From Adineta vaga (Eukaryota; Rotifera), in assembly GCA_021613535.1 (NCBI GenBank), contig CP075494.1, forward strand, positions 10,912,001-10,976,000: 64,000 bases of DNA, read 5' to 3'. The position numbers and the translations under genes are program-made. Under the pieces are notes generated by a model. It was not told where the DNA came from and did no database searches. It worked only from the letters and a program-made list of their open reading frames with translations. Shown here piece after piece: positions 41,778 through 54,826 of this stretch; position 1 is the stretch's first letter, and each line of letters begins with the position of its first letter.

Positions 41778-43925
41778 CTAATTCAGTCGTTTTCGTTTAT
41801 TTGCTTTTCGACCGGCTGATTTCTTCGAAGGTCTTTTCATTGATTCTAGAATGAAAATCGATGTTCTTAATCATTCAAAATATTTCTTTCGCATACCAGT
41901 ATTTTCTTGTTCCGATTGTTTGGGTGGTTCAAGTTTATAGCCTACAAGTTCACACCAACCAATGGGATAAATATTTGTTGATTGACAATCAATCCATTGT
42001 TCAAATTCATCACCCCATCCATCAAAACGAACACGAATTAAATTATCAGCTACATTTGCTATCGTTGCTACACATACTAAATGAGGAGCCATCATATCAA
42101 CAGCTTCGATTTTCATTCCAATAGAGAATGGATTCGTTGTTTTATCCTATTCGATGAAGAAAAGGTTAGAAATTGAAAATATTTTCAAGTACTTTAACAA
42201 TTTGAAAAAGTTCTCTGGGAACAGACATTGAATTTGTTTCGATTAGATATTTTTCCCATTCAAATTCACCTTGATAACCTAAGAGAAAAAGAAGATAAAT
42301 GTAAAAAGAATAAGGAAACTTGTGGAGAATATTACCAATTGGTGGTGCCAAAGGAATATTATTCATTTTACAAAAATTAATCGGAAAGATAAGACGTGAA
42401 CTAGAATGATAACAAAACCAATCGGAACCATCTTCAGTACTTGATCCGTCAACTGATAACATAAAATAACCATTTTTTAAAACCTACAAAACAGCAGAAT
42501 TTAAAATAGAAAAGAAAACAATATCTCGGACAGTTTGAAAACAACATTTCTTACCTTTCCAACTGTTGCTGGACAAATACGAGACATTTCTAATGGATCA
42601 ACTGCTTCTAATTTTTGACCTTCTTTAAATACTTCATCTTCTGATTTTATCACTGGAACCTAAAATATTCAGATTTATCTCGCTGTAATTTTGTCTACAA
42701 TTCTATCTCTTCATACTTGACGAAAAAGATCTGGTGGTGCGATATTTGCTGGATATGAATTTGTTTCACTGATTTTTGCTGCTTCACTTTTATATTCATC
42801 GGTTGCATCGAGTTCATGTCCAGTCGCATGACACCAACCAACTGGATGTATCAATTCCGATGTATGATGAACCCAAAAATGTTCACCAGCATCCTATCAT
42901 ACATATCGAATATTATCTCAATTCTTCTGAAATATTCATCTTACATTTTCATAATTAATTCGTAAACGACCACCAATCTGTAAGACAAAACAAGATGTAT
43001 AAACAAACAAACAAAAACAATATGGATATACATACGACGTCAGATATTTTTCCAACTCGCATATGTGATACTTGAAATTTGTTAATTACTTCTACGAGCA
43101 TATTCTTCTTAAATGAACAACGAAGTGAGGATTGAATCTAAGAAATGAAAGTTATGCATCATATTCAAATTATCAAATGTTGTTGTTTTACTTTTTGACG
43201 AAAAGTATCTGGTAAGGTTTTTGCACCGACTAATTTATTAACAAGAAATGATTTCCAATCTGTTTGTCGATGTTCAATGCCTGGATAAACGAAAAAATAA
43301 CTCTCATTAATGACACAAAATTTTCTCGAAAACAAACTTCTTGGTGGTGCTAATTTGACTCCATGTTGTCCACACCAACCGACACAATGAACATCTTTAT
43401 TACATAAATTACACCAAAAATCCATAGAAGAATCATCATCACAACCTTCGTAACGTAATAAGGCTAAATAACCTTCGAGACGAACGATATATGCAAACCA
43501 AAATATTTTTTCTTTTGGATCATTAGAATTATAAGAACAATCGGTATTGATAACTTCCACTTTCATACCAGGTGATAACTGTCCCCACATTTCTTGTAAT
43601 GGCGCCTAGGTAATTAAGCAAATGATATATGTAATCAACAAGAAGAAAAACGAATGCTTACATGTCGAAAATAACTAACCGGTGCACCACGTGCACCAGT
43701 TGTTTTCAAATAATTACCCCATAAAAATGAAGCAATAGCGTCAGCTAGAAAATAAATATAGGACGATGAATTCGATTTTTAAAGAAAAAAACCTGACGCA
43801 GTTGGAATTGATATAATAGTTGCTCCATTTGTACGTGATATTTGTTGTGATGTATGGTTAGTATTATGATTATTTGAAGTTAGTGATGGTAAAACGGATC
43901 CTGTTTCATCAGGAGTTGTTGCCAT
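41778..43925 (-). CDS. Four-MBT-repeat chromatin protein (SFMBT/MBTD1-like)
   Basis: Twelve exons (43793-43925, 43662-43744, 43338-43605, 43192-43280, 43036-43137, 42945-42977, 42717-42893, 42555-42659, 42336-42483, 42193-42278, 41897-42146, 41778-41845) join to 513 aa. Four MBT repeats are visible: SPGMKVEVINTD...VGWCGQHG; KKNMLVEVINKF...PVGWCHATG; EGQKLEAVDPLE...IFPINFCKMN; IGMKIEAVDMMA...PIGWCELVG. MBT repeats bind mono-/dimethyl-lysine on histones. There is no SAM domain and no FCS zinc finger; the end is a basic tail (KKSAGRKANKRKRLN). The donor of exon 3 is GTTTGT. Subfamily assignment is tentative. Confidence 0.9.
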
Positions 43926-44770
43926 TGATGATCAATATTATTAGATGAATGATTTATGGAAATTTATAATGATTCAATAGTAAAGAATAGTTTTTTGCGA
44001 AACTCTTCAACCCGCCGAAAAATAAAAATTAAATTAAATATATTGGAATTTATATGATTAGATGACTCATCCGACCATTGAAAAATAGATTCTTTTTCAT
44101 TAATTAAAAGCTTAAATCAAACCATTCAAAATTTATTGATATTCTCTTTCTAAACGATTTTTCTATGACGAGTATCATCATCACTTTTAATAAATTATTT
44201 AAATCCATTTAAAATATATGACTTATTGACAACTGCTGACATCTATCGAATATCATACCCGGTAAACTATATGTTTACCAGAAGATTCAAATATCTTTTT
44301 CTTGCTTTTAACATGATCAACGGTAACATTTTATCATTTAGTTCAATTCAATAATCTCATTCTGTTCATCTCAAAAAATACGTGCTCAATGGATCTTTTA
44401 TAAAAATAGATGCATTTTGCTGATAATCAATGATACATGTCTGGTGATTAACAGAAAATTTCTTTGCTATCAAAATTTTCTCCCATACTTTTCCTTCATG
44501 ATCACATGGATAAACACTTGTTTCAAGTCACTTTTTGTCGTCATCTATAAGTGAATCGAAAGAAACCGTTAAGTGATATCCACCGTATAAGTGGTCAGTA
44601 CTCAAGAAAGTATAGACAGAACAGTTAGAAAAATATAGACACCAACTCATTCATATTGTCGAGAGATGATGAGAAGAGAACGAATCGATCAGTTGAGTGG
44701 CATGCACGCATCCGCTTTTTGATCATCATGGGCGGGCAGCAACTTGTTGTTGAAAAACAAAACAACAAAG
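43926..44770. other. Intergenic, MBT gene 5' flank
   Basis: No gene recognised. Confidence 0.4.
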
Positions 44771-45607
44771 TCAACTTGATGTTTCTTTTAAACGTTCAAA
44801 TGTATTCTTGATAGCAATCATAAATGAACGTGTACGAATAGGAATATTTTCATCACTCGCTGAAGAAATTGAAGAATTTGATGAACTAATCGAAATTGAC
44901 GATAGAAAATCTCGTTGTTGAATCAATTCATCTTGTTGTAAAGTTAATATTGGTGTAATTATTTGATGACATGCGTGATCTTGATATGCATTATCATAGG
45001 AATATTTACGTTTTAACGTTGCACTAGCTGTTGATTCTTCTATCGATGATAATATTGGTGAAAGAATATTATTTACAGTAATTTCTTCAGGATATGATAT
45101 ATGTTGTTGAGTGTCGATAACTAAAATAATAGTAGTGAAGAGATCGATTGTATTCAACTGAAGATCAAATTCCGTTGTAGATATACCTTTATATTCATCT
45201 GACCTTGTGTTTGATCGATGAATTTCGATCATAGATTGTATTTTATGTCGAATATGTATTATTTGAAACAAATTTATAATTCTTTCAACATCATTTTCGC
45301 TTTGAATATTTAAATGTCGATGAATCTGTTCGAATAAACGAACTTTCATTTGTTCATTATTATTTGTACATAGATCAGATAAATCAATAAAATCTTCGAT
45401 ATCAATCTTTGTCATTAAATTCTTTGTATATAAAAGAAGAAATTGTAAAATATCAAATCGAACATAATTTTTCCAAGAAAATAATTTGATAATATTTCGT
45501 ATATCTAACCACGTAAGATTATAATTAGATAATTTATTTCGAAGTGTCTGCAATAATTGCAAACGTTGTTTATCATCTGACATTCGAGCAAGTATCGTTA
45601 AAAGCAT
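44771..45607 (-). CDS. DUF4476-like helical protein of unknown function
   Basis: It is open throughout (278 aa), but 45121-45186 has a good GT donor (GTATAT) and acceptor (TTTTAG), is 66 bp and in phase, so it is probably an intron and the product 256 aa. The N-terminal ~110 residues contain repeated helical units of the type IRNIIKLFSWKNYVRFDILQ, resembling DUF4476. The C-terminal part is Ser-rich (SSISISSSNSSISSASDE). The start may be Met1 or Met9 (MSDDKQRL). No enzymatic motif. Confidence 0.65.
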   Translation of the reverse strand: MLLTILARMSDDKQRLQLLQTLRNKLSNYNLTWLDIRNIIKLFSWKNYVRFDILQFLLLYTKNLMTKIDIEDFIDLSDLCTNNNEQMKVRLFEQIHRHLNIQSENDVERIINLFQIIHIRHKIQSMIEIHRSNTRSDEYKGISTTEFDLQLNTIDLFTTIILVIDTQQHISYPEEITVNNILSPILSSIEESTASATLKRKYSYDNAYQDHACHQIITPILTLQQDELIQQRDFLSSISISSSNSSISSASDENIPIRTRSFMIAIKNTFERLKETSS

Positions 45608-47561
45608 CGAATAAATTTGTTTTTAGTTGATGAAAATGAAAAATATTATTTACGCGCATAACAATCCTATTCATGGTTCAATTGTTATTATTAGTTTTTT
45701 GATCGATACCAATCAATCAAATTGATTGTATGTTAAAATATTTTAATTTGCATTTATTGTCATCATAATGTGACGAATGCGCAAAGGCGCATGAGACTGT
45801 TTGATGAACAGCAATATTTTTTAATGAACTGCTCATTAGAATTTTTCTATGCACAGCAAGTGAATATCTTTCATCTTTTGTTTTTCTTGTATTATATTTC
45901 AAAATAGATACATAAACAGGTTATCAATATACGTATGCCTTGTTGTCGATGGAGACGGACGAGATTTGTTCTGCTAGTTTTTAAGAAAGAAAAAGCAACG
46001 AGGTGCCTTTGGGCATTTACTCATCACAGAAGCGTATTGACTTGACAAGCGAACGTTACTCTTTTTCTTTTCTTATTTGAAGCGGAAAATAACTATGATG
46101 CACACCGCTCTAGTAGTTGTGACATAATCACAGCTTGATTTGATTTTCAATCGTCTTTATAATACACGTGTCGAAATTGTTACGTTTCTTTCTTTTTCTT
46201 CTACTTTTTTTTACAATGTTTAGACTAGACATTAATAGATGTGTCCCAAACCGAAGAAATTATTACATCAGAACTATTATAGATGATCAATTGAAAATAT
46301 ATTCATCATCATCATCATAATGATGATGAGTGACTGCTCGTGGCATATTGTCAACATACCTGTAAATGGACGTATCAATTACACCATCATCATCTGAGTG
46401 GGTGGAGAGAGAGCTTGTGAAAAGCACATCTGTTTCGAGAATGTCAATAGCGTTAGCAACAATAATAACAAGTCGAGTGTCAAAAAAACGATGTTCGATA
46501 GTTGACAGACGTTCTTATCAAATATTGCAGCATAGTAGCTCACACTATGTAATCTTTCGAACATTCAAAGAGATAATTTCGATCTAAAAACGACATAATT
46601 TGATCTGCATGTTTCTGTCTTGACATTTATCGATTTGATCATCATCATGATTATCATTAACTAAATTTGAGATTTTGTTTGAGTTTTATTTGACCAAATG
46701 CTTATCTTGTATGATCAGTATACTTTTAAGATTCGAAGAATAAATTCATATGTTTGATCGTTCTCTGTTTACTGAGCCTCGGGGATTGAGCTGTACTGTA
46801 TACCGATCAAACAAACTCGGCAACACCGTCTATTCTAATAAGGGGTCTATAATGTGCGAAATGATGCTGCTGTTCTTACACGCTTCAACGACGATCATAG
46901 AACGAAAGAGATTTGTTTTCCATTTCATTCTATAGCCAATAGCGATATTTTCCGGTCGGTGTAAAGAAAAAAATCGAACAGTGCACCAATCAATCAATAG
47001 AGAAAAAGAAAGAAAGAGAGAGAAATAGAGAAAAGAAAACAAATATATTCTATCGTTGCTCTTTAAATATAATCAATTAAACATTTTCAACAAGCATAAA
47101 CGCACAGTATCGAAGCAAGTTGAATACTCATCAAACGTAAGTTAAAAATATTTCAATATAAAGAAAAAGACTTTCTAGTTAAATGATCGGCTTTAATTTT
47201 GTCATTTTAATCAACTATGCTTGTTCTCCGCATGAGATGTGTTGATGGACGAGACCTCCTAGGTAGTTTTGTCAACTGACAATGACAAGTACAGTACATC
47301 ATCACCTGTCGCCATGTGATGCGCGTTTTGCCGAACTGTTTGAAGATAAAGTCCTACTGTGCGATTCCGTTTTTTCTCCTTCTTATTCTTCTTTTTCTGC
47401 TAGTCTCATCTTTCTCTTCTCTGTAATCATAATAATAGACATCGTATTACTGAAAACTATCGATATGTAATCAAACTAACGGATCAAAGCAAAAGAATCT
47501 CAATTTTCTTTTTACTTTTTTCTTTTAGATAACTCATATATTCATCTTAATAATATCAATC
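45608..47561. other. Long intergenic stretch
   Basis: About 1.95 kb with only short chance ORFs. A CATCAT-type microsatellite lies near 46300-46325. Nothing else supported. Confidence 0.4.
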
Positions 47562-48077
47562 ATGTCCAATGATCGTCGACGAATACGTCAAATCAAATAT
47601 CATATCAATCAATTGGTATCCGAATGGAATATGATTGAACCAGCTAATAATATTCCACGATTAAATATTTCTATTGATTCACAATTAACAAACATATCTC
47701 ATGAAGAAAATTCTTGTCCACTGTTATTATATAAATCTAAAGTAGCAATATTACATTCAACAACTAATAGTGAATATCGAAAGAAATCACATAAATTTTG
47801 CTTTACTCTATCAGCACAAGCAACAAGTACACCGAAAAGTTCTCCACAACAGAAACGTCTTCTACTCAAGCCACATCAAACATCCACACCAAGACGTAGT
47901 ATACGTCATTCAACTGCATTAACAACACAACCAAATAACATGATTCCACTCAAACGTCTTCTCTATAATAAAAAAGATTATGATCAACATAAACGACGAC
48001 ATTCAGCTGTTCCTTTTTCTAAACGATCCATTCTTCCGCGTTTACAACCCATTGATGAAAATCCACAATGGATTTGA
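47562..48077 (+). CDS. Small basic protein, unknown function
   Basis: A single 171-aa frame from an ATG (MSNDRRRIRQIKYHINQL) that follows a pyrimidine-rich, TTTTAG-like acceptor by about 30 bp, so an upstream non-coding exon or SL addition is possible. It is basic and Ser/Thr-rich in the centre (STPKSSPQQKRLLLKPHQ), with an end motif PFSKRSILPRLQPIDENPQW. Family not recognised. The codon pattern is like neighbouring genes, so it is probably real. Confidence 0.55.
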   Translation: MSNDRRRIRQIKYHINQLVSEWNMIEPANNIPRLNISIDSQLTNISHEENSCPLLLYKSKVAILHSTTNSEYRKKSHKFCFTLSAQATSTPKSSPQQKRLLLKPHQTSTPRRSIRHSTALTTQPNNMIPLKRLLYNKKDYDQHKRRHSAVPFSKRSILPRLQPIDENPQWI

Positions 48078-48216
48078 AATAACTTGTTCTTTTGTTTTTC
48101 TCTGTACAGTATAATCTATTTTTTTTCGCTTATAGAATAAACTGAATTAAGAAATAGTTATGCATTTAGTTAAAAGATCTCGAAAAACTGTTATCTGACT
48201 TAAAGATCACATAACT

Positions 48217-49370
48217 TCAACACATGATCCAATCGATGTGATTTTTCAGTCGACATTTTTCTGGACATTCACCGAATGGATATGCTGTTGGTTGACAACA
48301 AGGCCTGGAACATCCCACAAAACAATGTGTATCATTCGATGGATGTAATCGACGTGTTGGCCATGGATGAGGATTTTTTGAATAGGATTGCATACATAAA
48401 AAGCTATCATGTGATATGATATCATTGTCAATATAAGGCCAAATATTATCTGATAAAAATCCTTGATCACCTCTTCCACCATATTTATTTACCAACGAAT
48501 GATTCAGCATTTTTTGTAGAAAAAAATTAGCAAATGTTCGATTTAATGCTGGACGAAAACCCCACATACCACCTAGAATACTTCTTGATAGAAGAGATCT
48601 TTATAGATCGGAAATATTTTCTTACCGAGCATCGCAACAAAATGCATTGGATTATCACGCATTGTATGCCATGCTTTACCTGATGATAACCATTCATTGA
48701 CAGCAGCTAGTTCACGTTGTGTTAAAGGTGAATCAAGATCTCGACTCGCCATTACATCTACTAGTTCATCACCTGCTGGTAAAAATCGCCAGATCTTTGG
48801 TGGAATATAACTACTAACACTACCTAAATTTCCTAATGAACTTGCATTACAAAAATCGACATTGTTATAAGCACATTCGATTGAACATATGAGATCATTA
48901 TGAATTGTAGAATCATGATAAATGCGTAAAATCCAATTAGGATAGATATTTTTCATATCAGATATTAATTCATAAAGATATGTCATTGATGAATTTAAAT
49001 TAAATACTGAATTTTGTGCAAAACCAAACATACTAATGGAAATAATCCGTTGATGGCGACCTCGTAAAGTTGAATATTGGCTACACAATGAAGATTTTGT
49101 TTCATCGATAATTAATAAATTCGAATGTTGTTGAGGAAGAGGTCGTTTACATGAACATGATTGTCGACGATAGATTAGTATTTGTTCTTCATTTTCGACA
49201 TTTAATGAAAATAGATTCGTAGATGTAATATCACTAAGGTTAAAGGTTTCATTCGATGAGTTTTGAATAGTAATAAATAAAATTATCAAAGGAATTACAC
49301 ATAGAATAGGAATTATCTTGCGAGAAATAATTAATCGTATCTGTGCCATTTTCCGAATAATGAAAATCAA
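48217..49370 (-). CDS. Type II membrane glycosyltransferase-like protein
   Basis: Exons 48626-49370 and 48217-48572 give 366 aa (359 from the Met at 49349). A short cytoplasmic tail and signal anchor (IIPILCVIPLIILFITI) precede a lumenal domain with FGFAQNSVF, YPNWILRIYHD, IWRFLPAGDELVDVMASRDLD (a D-x-D-like metal site), WHTMRDNPMHFVAMLGGMWG and a Cys-rich C-terminus (CFVGCSRPCCQP). This topology and the RDLDS motif suggest a Golgi glycosyltransferase of a little-studied family; substrate unknown. N-glycosylation sequons include NSS and NHS. Confidence 0.65.
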
Positions 49371-49918
49371 TGTCTAAAAAGCTGAATAGAATTAAAACAG
49401 TTAATAACTAACTTTAGAATGTTTATTATTAAGCAGTCAAAATAAAATGCACGAGAATTTTTTCTTTATCTCTTCCATCCAATGTGAAACAACAATATTT
49501 GTTATTTGATCGTATAGACAGTCATGGCTATATTTTTATGATTAATTCTAACGTTGTTCAAAGAACAACAAAGAAAGACAAATATATTTTGCTATGACTT
49601 CCACATCTCTATGCGTCTCTAAATGAGAAATATATATTTTTTCATTTCTTTTCATACTCATACTATCATTAAAATAAAATGCTATGAACAGAACGAGTAA
49701 CTATCATGAAACAACTTTTTTCTTCAAATACTCAAGAAAAGGAATAGTCATAGCATTTTCAAGTATCATTAACAGACGTTAGAGAAATAAAACTTATTTT
49801 TCAAAAACAAAAAAGGGTTTATTTCAATAATAGAAACGGAAATTCATATAGAAAAACAAATCTAATAGAACACACTTTCAAATATTAATAAACAAAAAAA
49901 TTTTTCTAAACTAATTCA
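49371..49918. other. Intergenic, 5' flank of glycosyltransferase-like gene
   Basis: No gene seen. Confidence 0.35.
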
Positions 49919-52091
49919 TTAAACTCCATATATCTGTCGTGTATTTTCTCTTAATTGATATGCTACTTGTTCAATGGGTAATTGTCGAACTTGTGCAATA
50001 GTTTCGATGACACTATAAGCCATGCCGGGATGCGCACAACGTGAAAGATTGGAAAGCTAAAATAAAAACAAATGTCCTCATTAAATGGATCGTTTTTTTT
50101 TTCTTTTTTATATAAAATACTTCTTCGGGTACGAAATAAGGTGAATCTGTTTCCGATAAGATTTGTCGAAGATCAAGTTGTTCTATGACTGCATGAAGAA
50201 AAGTTCCACGAGTGACTAGAGGAGTAAAGCCAAATCTTATTTCAGTAAAATACGATGTGAAAAGTTCTGCATCAGCAATTGTACCAACGAAACAATGTAA
50301 ATGAATCTTATGATTAGGACCTAAATGCTAAAATAGAACAGCAAATCAATTTGTATATATAGAAATCGATTTTTAGTTACTTCTCTCATTATATCGAATG
50401 TTTGTGGATAAGCATTTCGTGAATGAATTACAATTGGTTTCGACCATTTCGCAGCTAATTTTAATTGTTCACCAAAGACTCGACATTGCTGCTCAGTATC
50501 ACATGTATTTCTTGAAAAGAAAGAAAATCATATATTTCCAATTGAAAGTAGTAAACAAAGAATCTACTTTGGTCCGAAATCTAATCCAATTTCTCCAATT
50601 GCAACTACTTTCGGATGTTGAAGACATCGTTCGATATCGCGTACCGATGAATCTTTCCATGCTGCACTCCAATGTGGATGAATTCCACATGAACCATAAA
50701 CACGTTCATCATTTAAATATTTCGAATATCGATTCATCCAATTGTCTATATTGAAGAGAGAAAAAAAAGACCGATTTCAATCAAATCAAATCAATTTCAT
50801 ACTTGGAGTTAAATGGCGTGGTCGCCAAAAAACATGAATAGCTAATTCAAATGAAAGACCGGGTGGATAAAAATCTTTATAATCATGAAAATATTTAGTT
50901 AAATCATTATGTTTGATATAAAGTCTAAATGAAAAATGATGAATCAATGTTTCTTTTATTGAAATTCTACCGATCAAATATCAAATCAAAATGACAATGT
51001 GTATCAACAATGGGTATTGATTGATTTTTTATCAAACGTTGGGATATATTGATCATTGTTTCACGTAATGGTACTGATGTATGAAAACTATCCCAATATT
51101 CGGATTTATTTTTAATTGATACTACTTGTTGTCGTTTATTACTAATTAAAACAAGTGAAACTTGAATTTTGAAAAAGAAAATCAATATATGAATACGTAC
51201 GATTGACAACAATCAAGTAATTCGGAAGGAATAAATGAATGACATTTTTCTGTTGGTGTAGGTACAGATTGAAATATTGGATATTGACGTATAGGAGAAG
51301 ATTTATTGATATTTAAAACAGAATTCGATTGATAACTATTATCTGTAAAACTGTAATGAAATCAAATTCGAATTGCAAAAGAAAATTTATGAATTAAATT
51401 TTGTCTACTTGAATGAAGTTAGATCAAATTTTCGATTTGATTTGATTTCATCGTCTTGAGTTTGAGAAGAAGCAATTATCTGATGTATTCGAGTGCACCA
51501 TTGTTGAGCAATATGCATGGCTGATAATGGTTCTATCTCTGAAGACGAACTCGACGGAAACTGTGGAGTACCATCTGGATCTATTTCGTTTGTATCTTCA
51601 GCTTGAACAGAAGAATGTAGGTTTTTCTCGAAGCAAAAAAAAATATGGTATGATTACCTTTCTGTTGTACGCTTTCGATTGATTCACTTTCACATAGGAT
51701 AATGCGTTTTGGTGGAATTAGGATATTCTCTGACGTATCTTTAGTGTTGGTTAATTCGAGATGATGTCGTTCAGAATATTCTCTTCAGAAAAAGAATGAA
51801 TGAGATTGAGATCGAGATGAAAAGTTATACTTATACTAACTTTAATGTAATAACACGTCGAGGTGTCGTTTTAATTACATCAGATTTTGTTAAACATTCA
51901 ATAAAAACATTTCGATTGGCAAAGATTTGTGATTCTTTTCGTTTTTTGCTTTCAATTTCATCCGATTGATCATTTAAACTATTATTTAACGCAAGATTTT
52001 CATTGATTAATGATTTTAAACTCTCTAAAGTATCAGAAGATACATAGGGTCGTTTCCTGTCATTATCTAATGATGATGTTAAATCATTCAT
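49919..52091 (-). CDS. TatD-family deoxyribonuclease (TATDN2-like)
   Basis: Ten exons (51841-52091, 51658-51782, 51409-51601, 51201-51350, 50971-51141, 50803-50924, 50568-50745, 50381-50510, 50121-50327, 49919-50056) join to 554 aa. The first ~250 residues are low complexity, a long N-terminal extension as in TATDN2. The C-terminal TatD barrel has the full metal set: VDTHCHFD (HxH), GEIGLDF (Glu), VIHSRN, HLHCFVG and SETDSPY (Asp). TatD proteins are Mg-dependent 3'-5' DNA exonucleases linked to repair and DNA turnover. Ends IYGV. Confidence 0.9.
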
Positions 52092-52540
52092 CCTTTAAAT
52101 TTAATCTCCTAATAAACGATCTCTATCTATCGATCGATATATCGATTCATTTTTACAATCCGAGAATATTAAGTTTTAAACAAATCAAAGTCATATCCAT
52201 TAAGTCTAATTATAGATAGCGCCAAGTATCAGTTCACTATGTTTCGATTTGGATAATCTATATAACGTAATAAATACAAAGCAGTTTTTTTTTAATATTA
52301 ATATTTCTAAAACATCATTTCGAACGATTCGCGGTCAATGTATGTAAACACAACATAATATCTTTAGCAAAATAAAATAACATTTTGATACATTTTTTTT
52401 CTTTGTAAACTTTGAAAGTTATTTACTTGCGTCTCAGTACTACTATTCAGATATGAATGTTCATCATTCTACTGGATAATCTATAGTCGTTCTTGTCTTT
52501 TAACCTTTTATTTTTTTAATCAACAAACCAAAAAAAACAT
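52092..52540. other. Intergenic, TATDN2-like to ABCG gene
   Basis: A CGATCGATATATCGAT palindromic patch near 52131-52146; otherwise nothing. Confidence 0.35.
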
Positions 52541-54826
52541 CTAATGTTTCAAAAACCTTACTCCAAGAAATGCTACAATTCGACAGAATAAAATAAATGC
52601 AATCAATGCTCCAATACATCCTCCAATATTAATGTAATCCAAACCCAATTGTGCGATCGTTTTCTCTCCATTTGGTATACATGTACTATTTCCTGCATCA
52701 GCACATGATAAGACTAATCCTTGTAATTCATTCAAACTTATACCAACATAAGTATATTTTGCATAGGAAAGTGCATCAAGCCATGAGAAATATTTCGGTA
52801 AATTAGCAGGCGATAAAAAGAATCCACCGAAAAGACGAGAGACTTCTAATGCCATTGGAAGAACAGTTACACTCATATCAGTTGTTTTACAAAGAGCAGA
52901 TATCATTAATGCTAATGATGTTGCAGATAATGAACAAAGAGTCATAAAGAACATGAAGAGAAAGAATTTTCCAGCTAATGGTTGTAAACCAATAATAAAA
53001 TAAGCAACACATGACTAGAATAATTTCATGAAAGGTAATATATTTCAAAAATCATTTTACTTACAAATACAATTGGTACTGGAATTTGAACGAGTGTATC
53101 AGCAAGAATCTTTGCCGAAAAATAAGCACTTGCAAAATATGTACCTGATGCTCGTTCACGTAATGTTAATGCTCGTTCCATTGGAAATGAATTAATAACC
53201 ATTAATGCACCAAAAATACCTTGATTAACAACACAAAAGAATAGAACTGGTTGTCGACGAACTGTACTTTTTTGTCCTGTACCAATTTGAAGAAAAGCTG
53301 TTCCAATCAAAACAGCGATAACTATCGTTTGAACCATTGAAGTAATAATCACTCTTGATGTTCGTAAATGTTCTTGAAAATTTCGTCGAAGTAATATTCG
53401 AACTTGTTTATGCCAAATTGGATTTTTTGGAAGATTACTCATTTGAGCTATACGTTTGTCTGCGCCCATATTTAAATCAATTGCAATCGGAGGTTGTGCA
53501 GAAATAATTGCTTGATCGTTTATTGCTTGTTGTTCGAGAGAAACAAAACCTTCATCACATGCTGAATTTGGATCATATTTTGATGGTGTAATGACATCTA
53601 AAAGATGATCAGCTGGATTTGTATATACAGGACATGGAAAACCGGCAGATCGAAATGTTTCCTAAGGAAAAAGAAATTTCGAAAAATTCAATGATTTATT
53701 TATTATTTTTCTTACCATTGCATTTTTTCGTGGACCTTGATAAACAATTTGACCGGCTTTAAGTAGAATAAGTGAATCAAATAGATTGAAAATTTTTGAT
53801 TGTGGTTGATGAATTGAACAAACAATTGTTACAGCTTTTTCCGAAGATTTTCCATGAGCAAGTGAATGAAATGTTCGAAGAAGATCAAGTGCTGTCACTG
53901 AATCTAATCCTGATGTTGGTTCATCAAGAAATAACAATTGAGGACGATTTAATAATTGCATACCAACACATAAACGTTTTCGTTCACCACCTGATATACC
54001 TTTTATTAATGGTGTTCCAACAATAACATCACGAACATGTATTAAACCTAAATCAATCATAACATCTTCGACACGTGAACGACGTTGTTCATCAGTAAAT
54101 TCTCGTGGTAAACGAAGTTCAGCTGTATACATCAATGTTTCTTCAACAGTTAAAGATCCATTTAATAAATCATCTTGCATAACATATCCAGCAATACGTT
54201 TCAATTCAGCATTATCATATGGACAACCATTTAAACGCATTTCACCTTGAACAATTGTATTCACATCCAAACGGCAAGCTAGTGTATTCAACAGAGTCGA
54301 TTTACCAGAACCGGATGGACCTACAAAATTAGAAAAATCAGAAGAAAGAATATTTTAATAGAAGACAAAAAACATATCTTACCCATAACTGCCCATAATC
54401 CACCAGTAATTGCTCCACTAACATTATTCAATAGACATTTTCGTTTGGGAACAAAATCTTTATACGATTTCAAACGTTGAAAAAATTCCTTTTTCTTATC
54501 AGGCCGTGTTGAAACTGATAAACTTTGCCAAACAAGTATTGTACTTACACGATCAGACAAAGGATCAAGTAAAGATAATTGACGATCATTAGGATTACTC
54601 GTACTTGATCGTGGTTGATATTGATTAAATTCAATTGAATGAACGGATGAATTATGTTGCTTTCGATTTTTACCAGATACTGGAGCAGATTTCTCTTCTG
54701 AAAAATCCACACTTACTTGATTTTCATTGAGAGGTGTTAATGGCGTATTCTTTCCAGGTTGGTTTTTGTTTGTCATATTATCGGTAATGATTGCAGACGG
54801 AGGAACTTCGGAAGACTTCAAAAGAT
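52541..54826 (-). CDS. ABCG-type half ABC transporter (5' exon not located)
   Basis: Exons 54383-54826, 53716-54320, 53065-53661 and 52541-53014 join in phase. The 54826 end follows a TTTTATAG acceptor, so a first exon should lie upstream (within 54.8-55.9 kb); alternatively the Met at MTNKNQPGK is the start. The nucleotide-binding domain comes first, as in ABCG: Walker A GPSGSGKST, signature ISGGERKRL, Walker B LLFLDEPTSGLDS, H-loop SIHQPQ. The six-helix membrane domain follows (SRVIITSMVQTIVIAVLIG, CVVNQGIFGALMVIN, FFMTLCSLSATSLALMIS, end FILFCRIVAFLGVRFL). Half transporters dimerise to export lipids, sterols or xenobiotics. It is about 705 aa as modelled. Confidence 0.9.

Noticed and set aside
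44771-45607. Treating the DUF4476-like gene as strictly intronless
   Set aside because: A 66 bp in-phase GT-AG interval at 45121-45186 fits local introns; the uninterrupted frame is not evidence of absence because the interval is a multiple of three.
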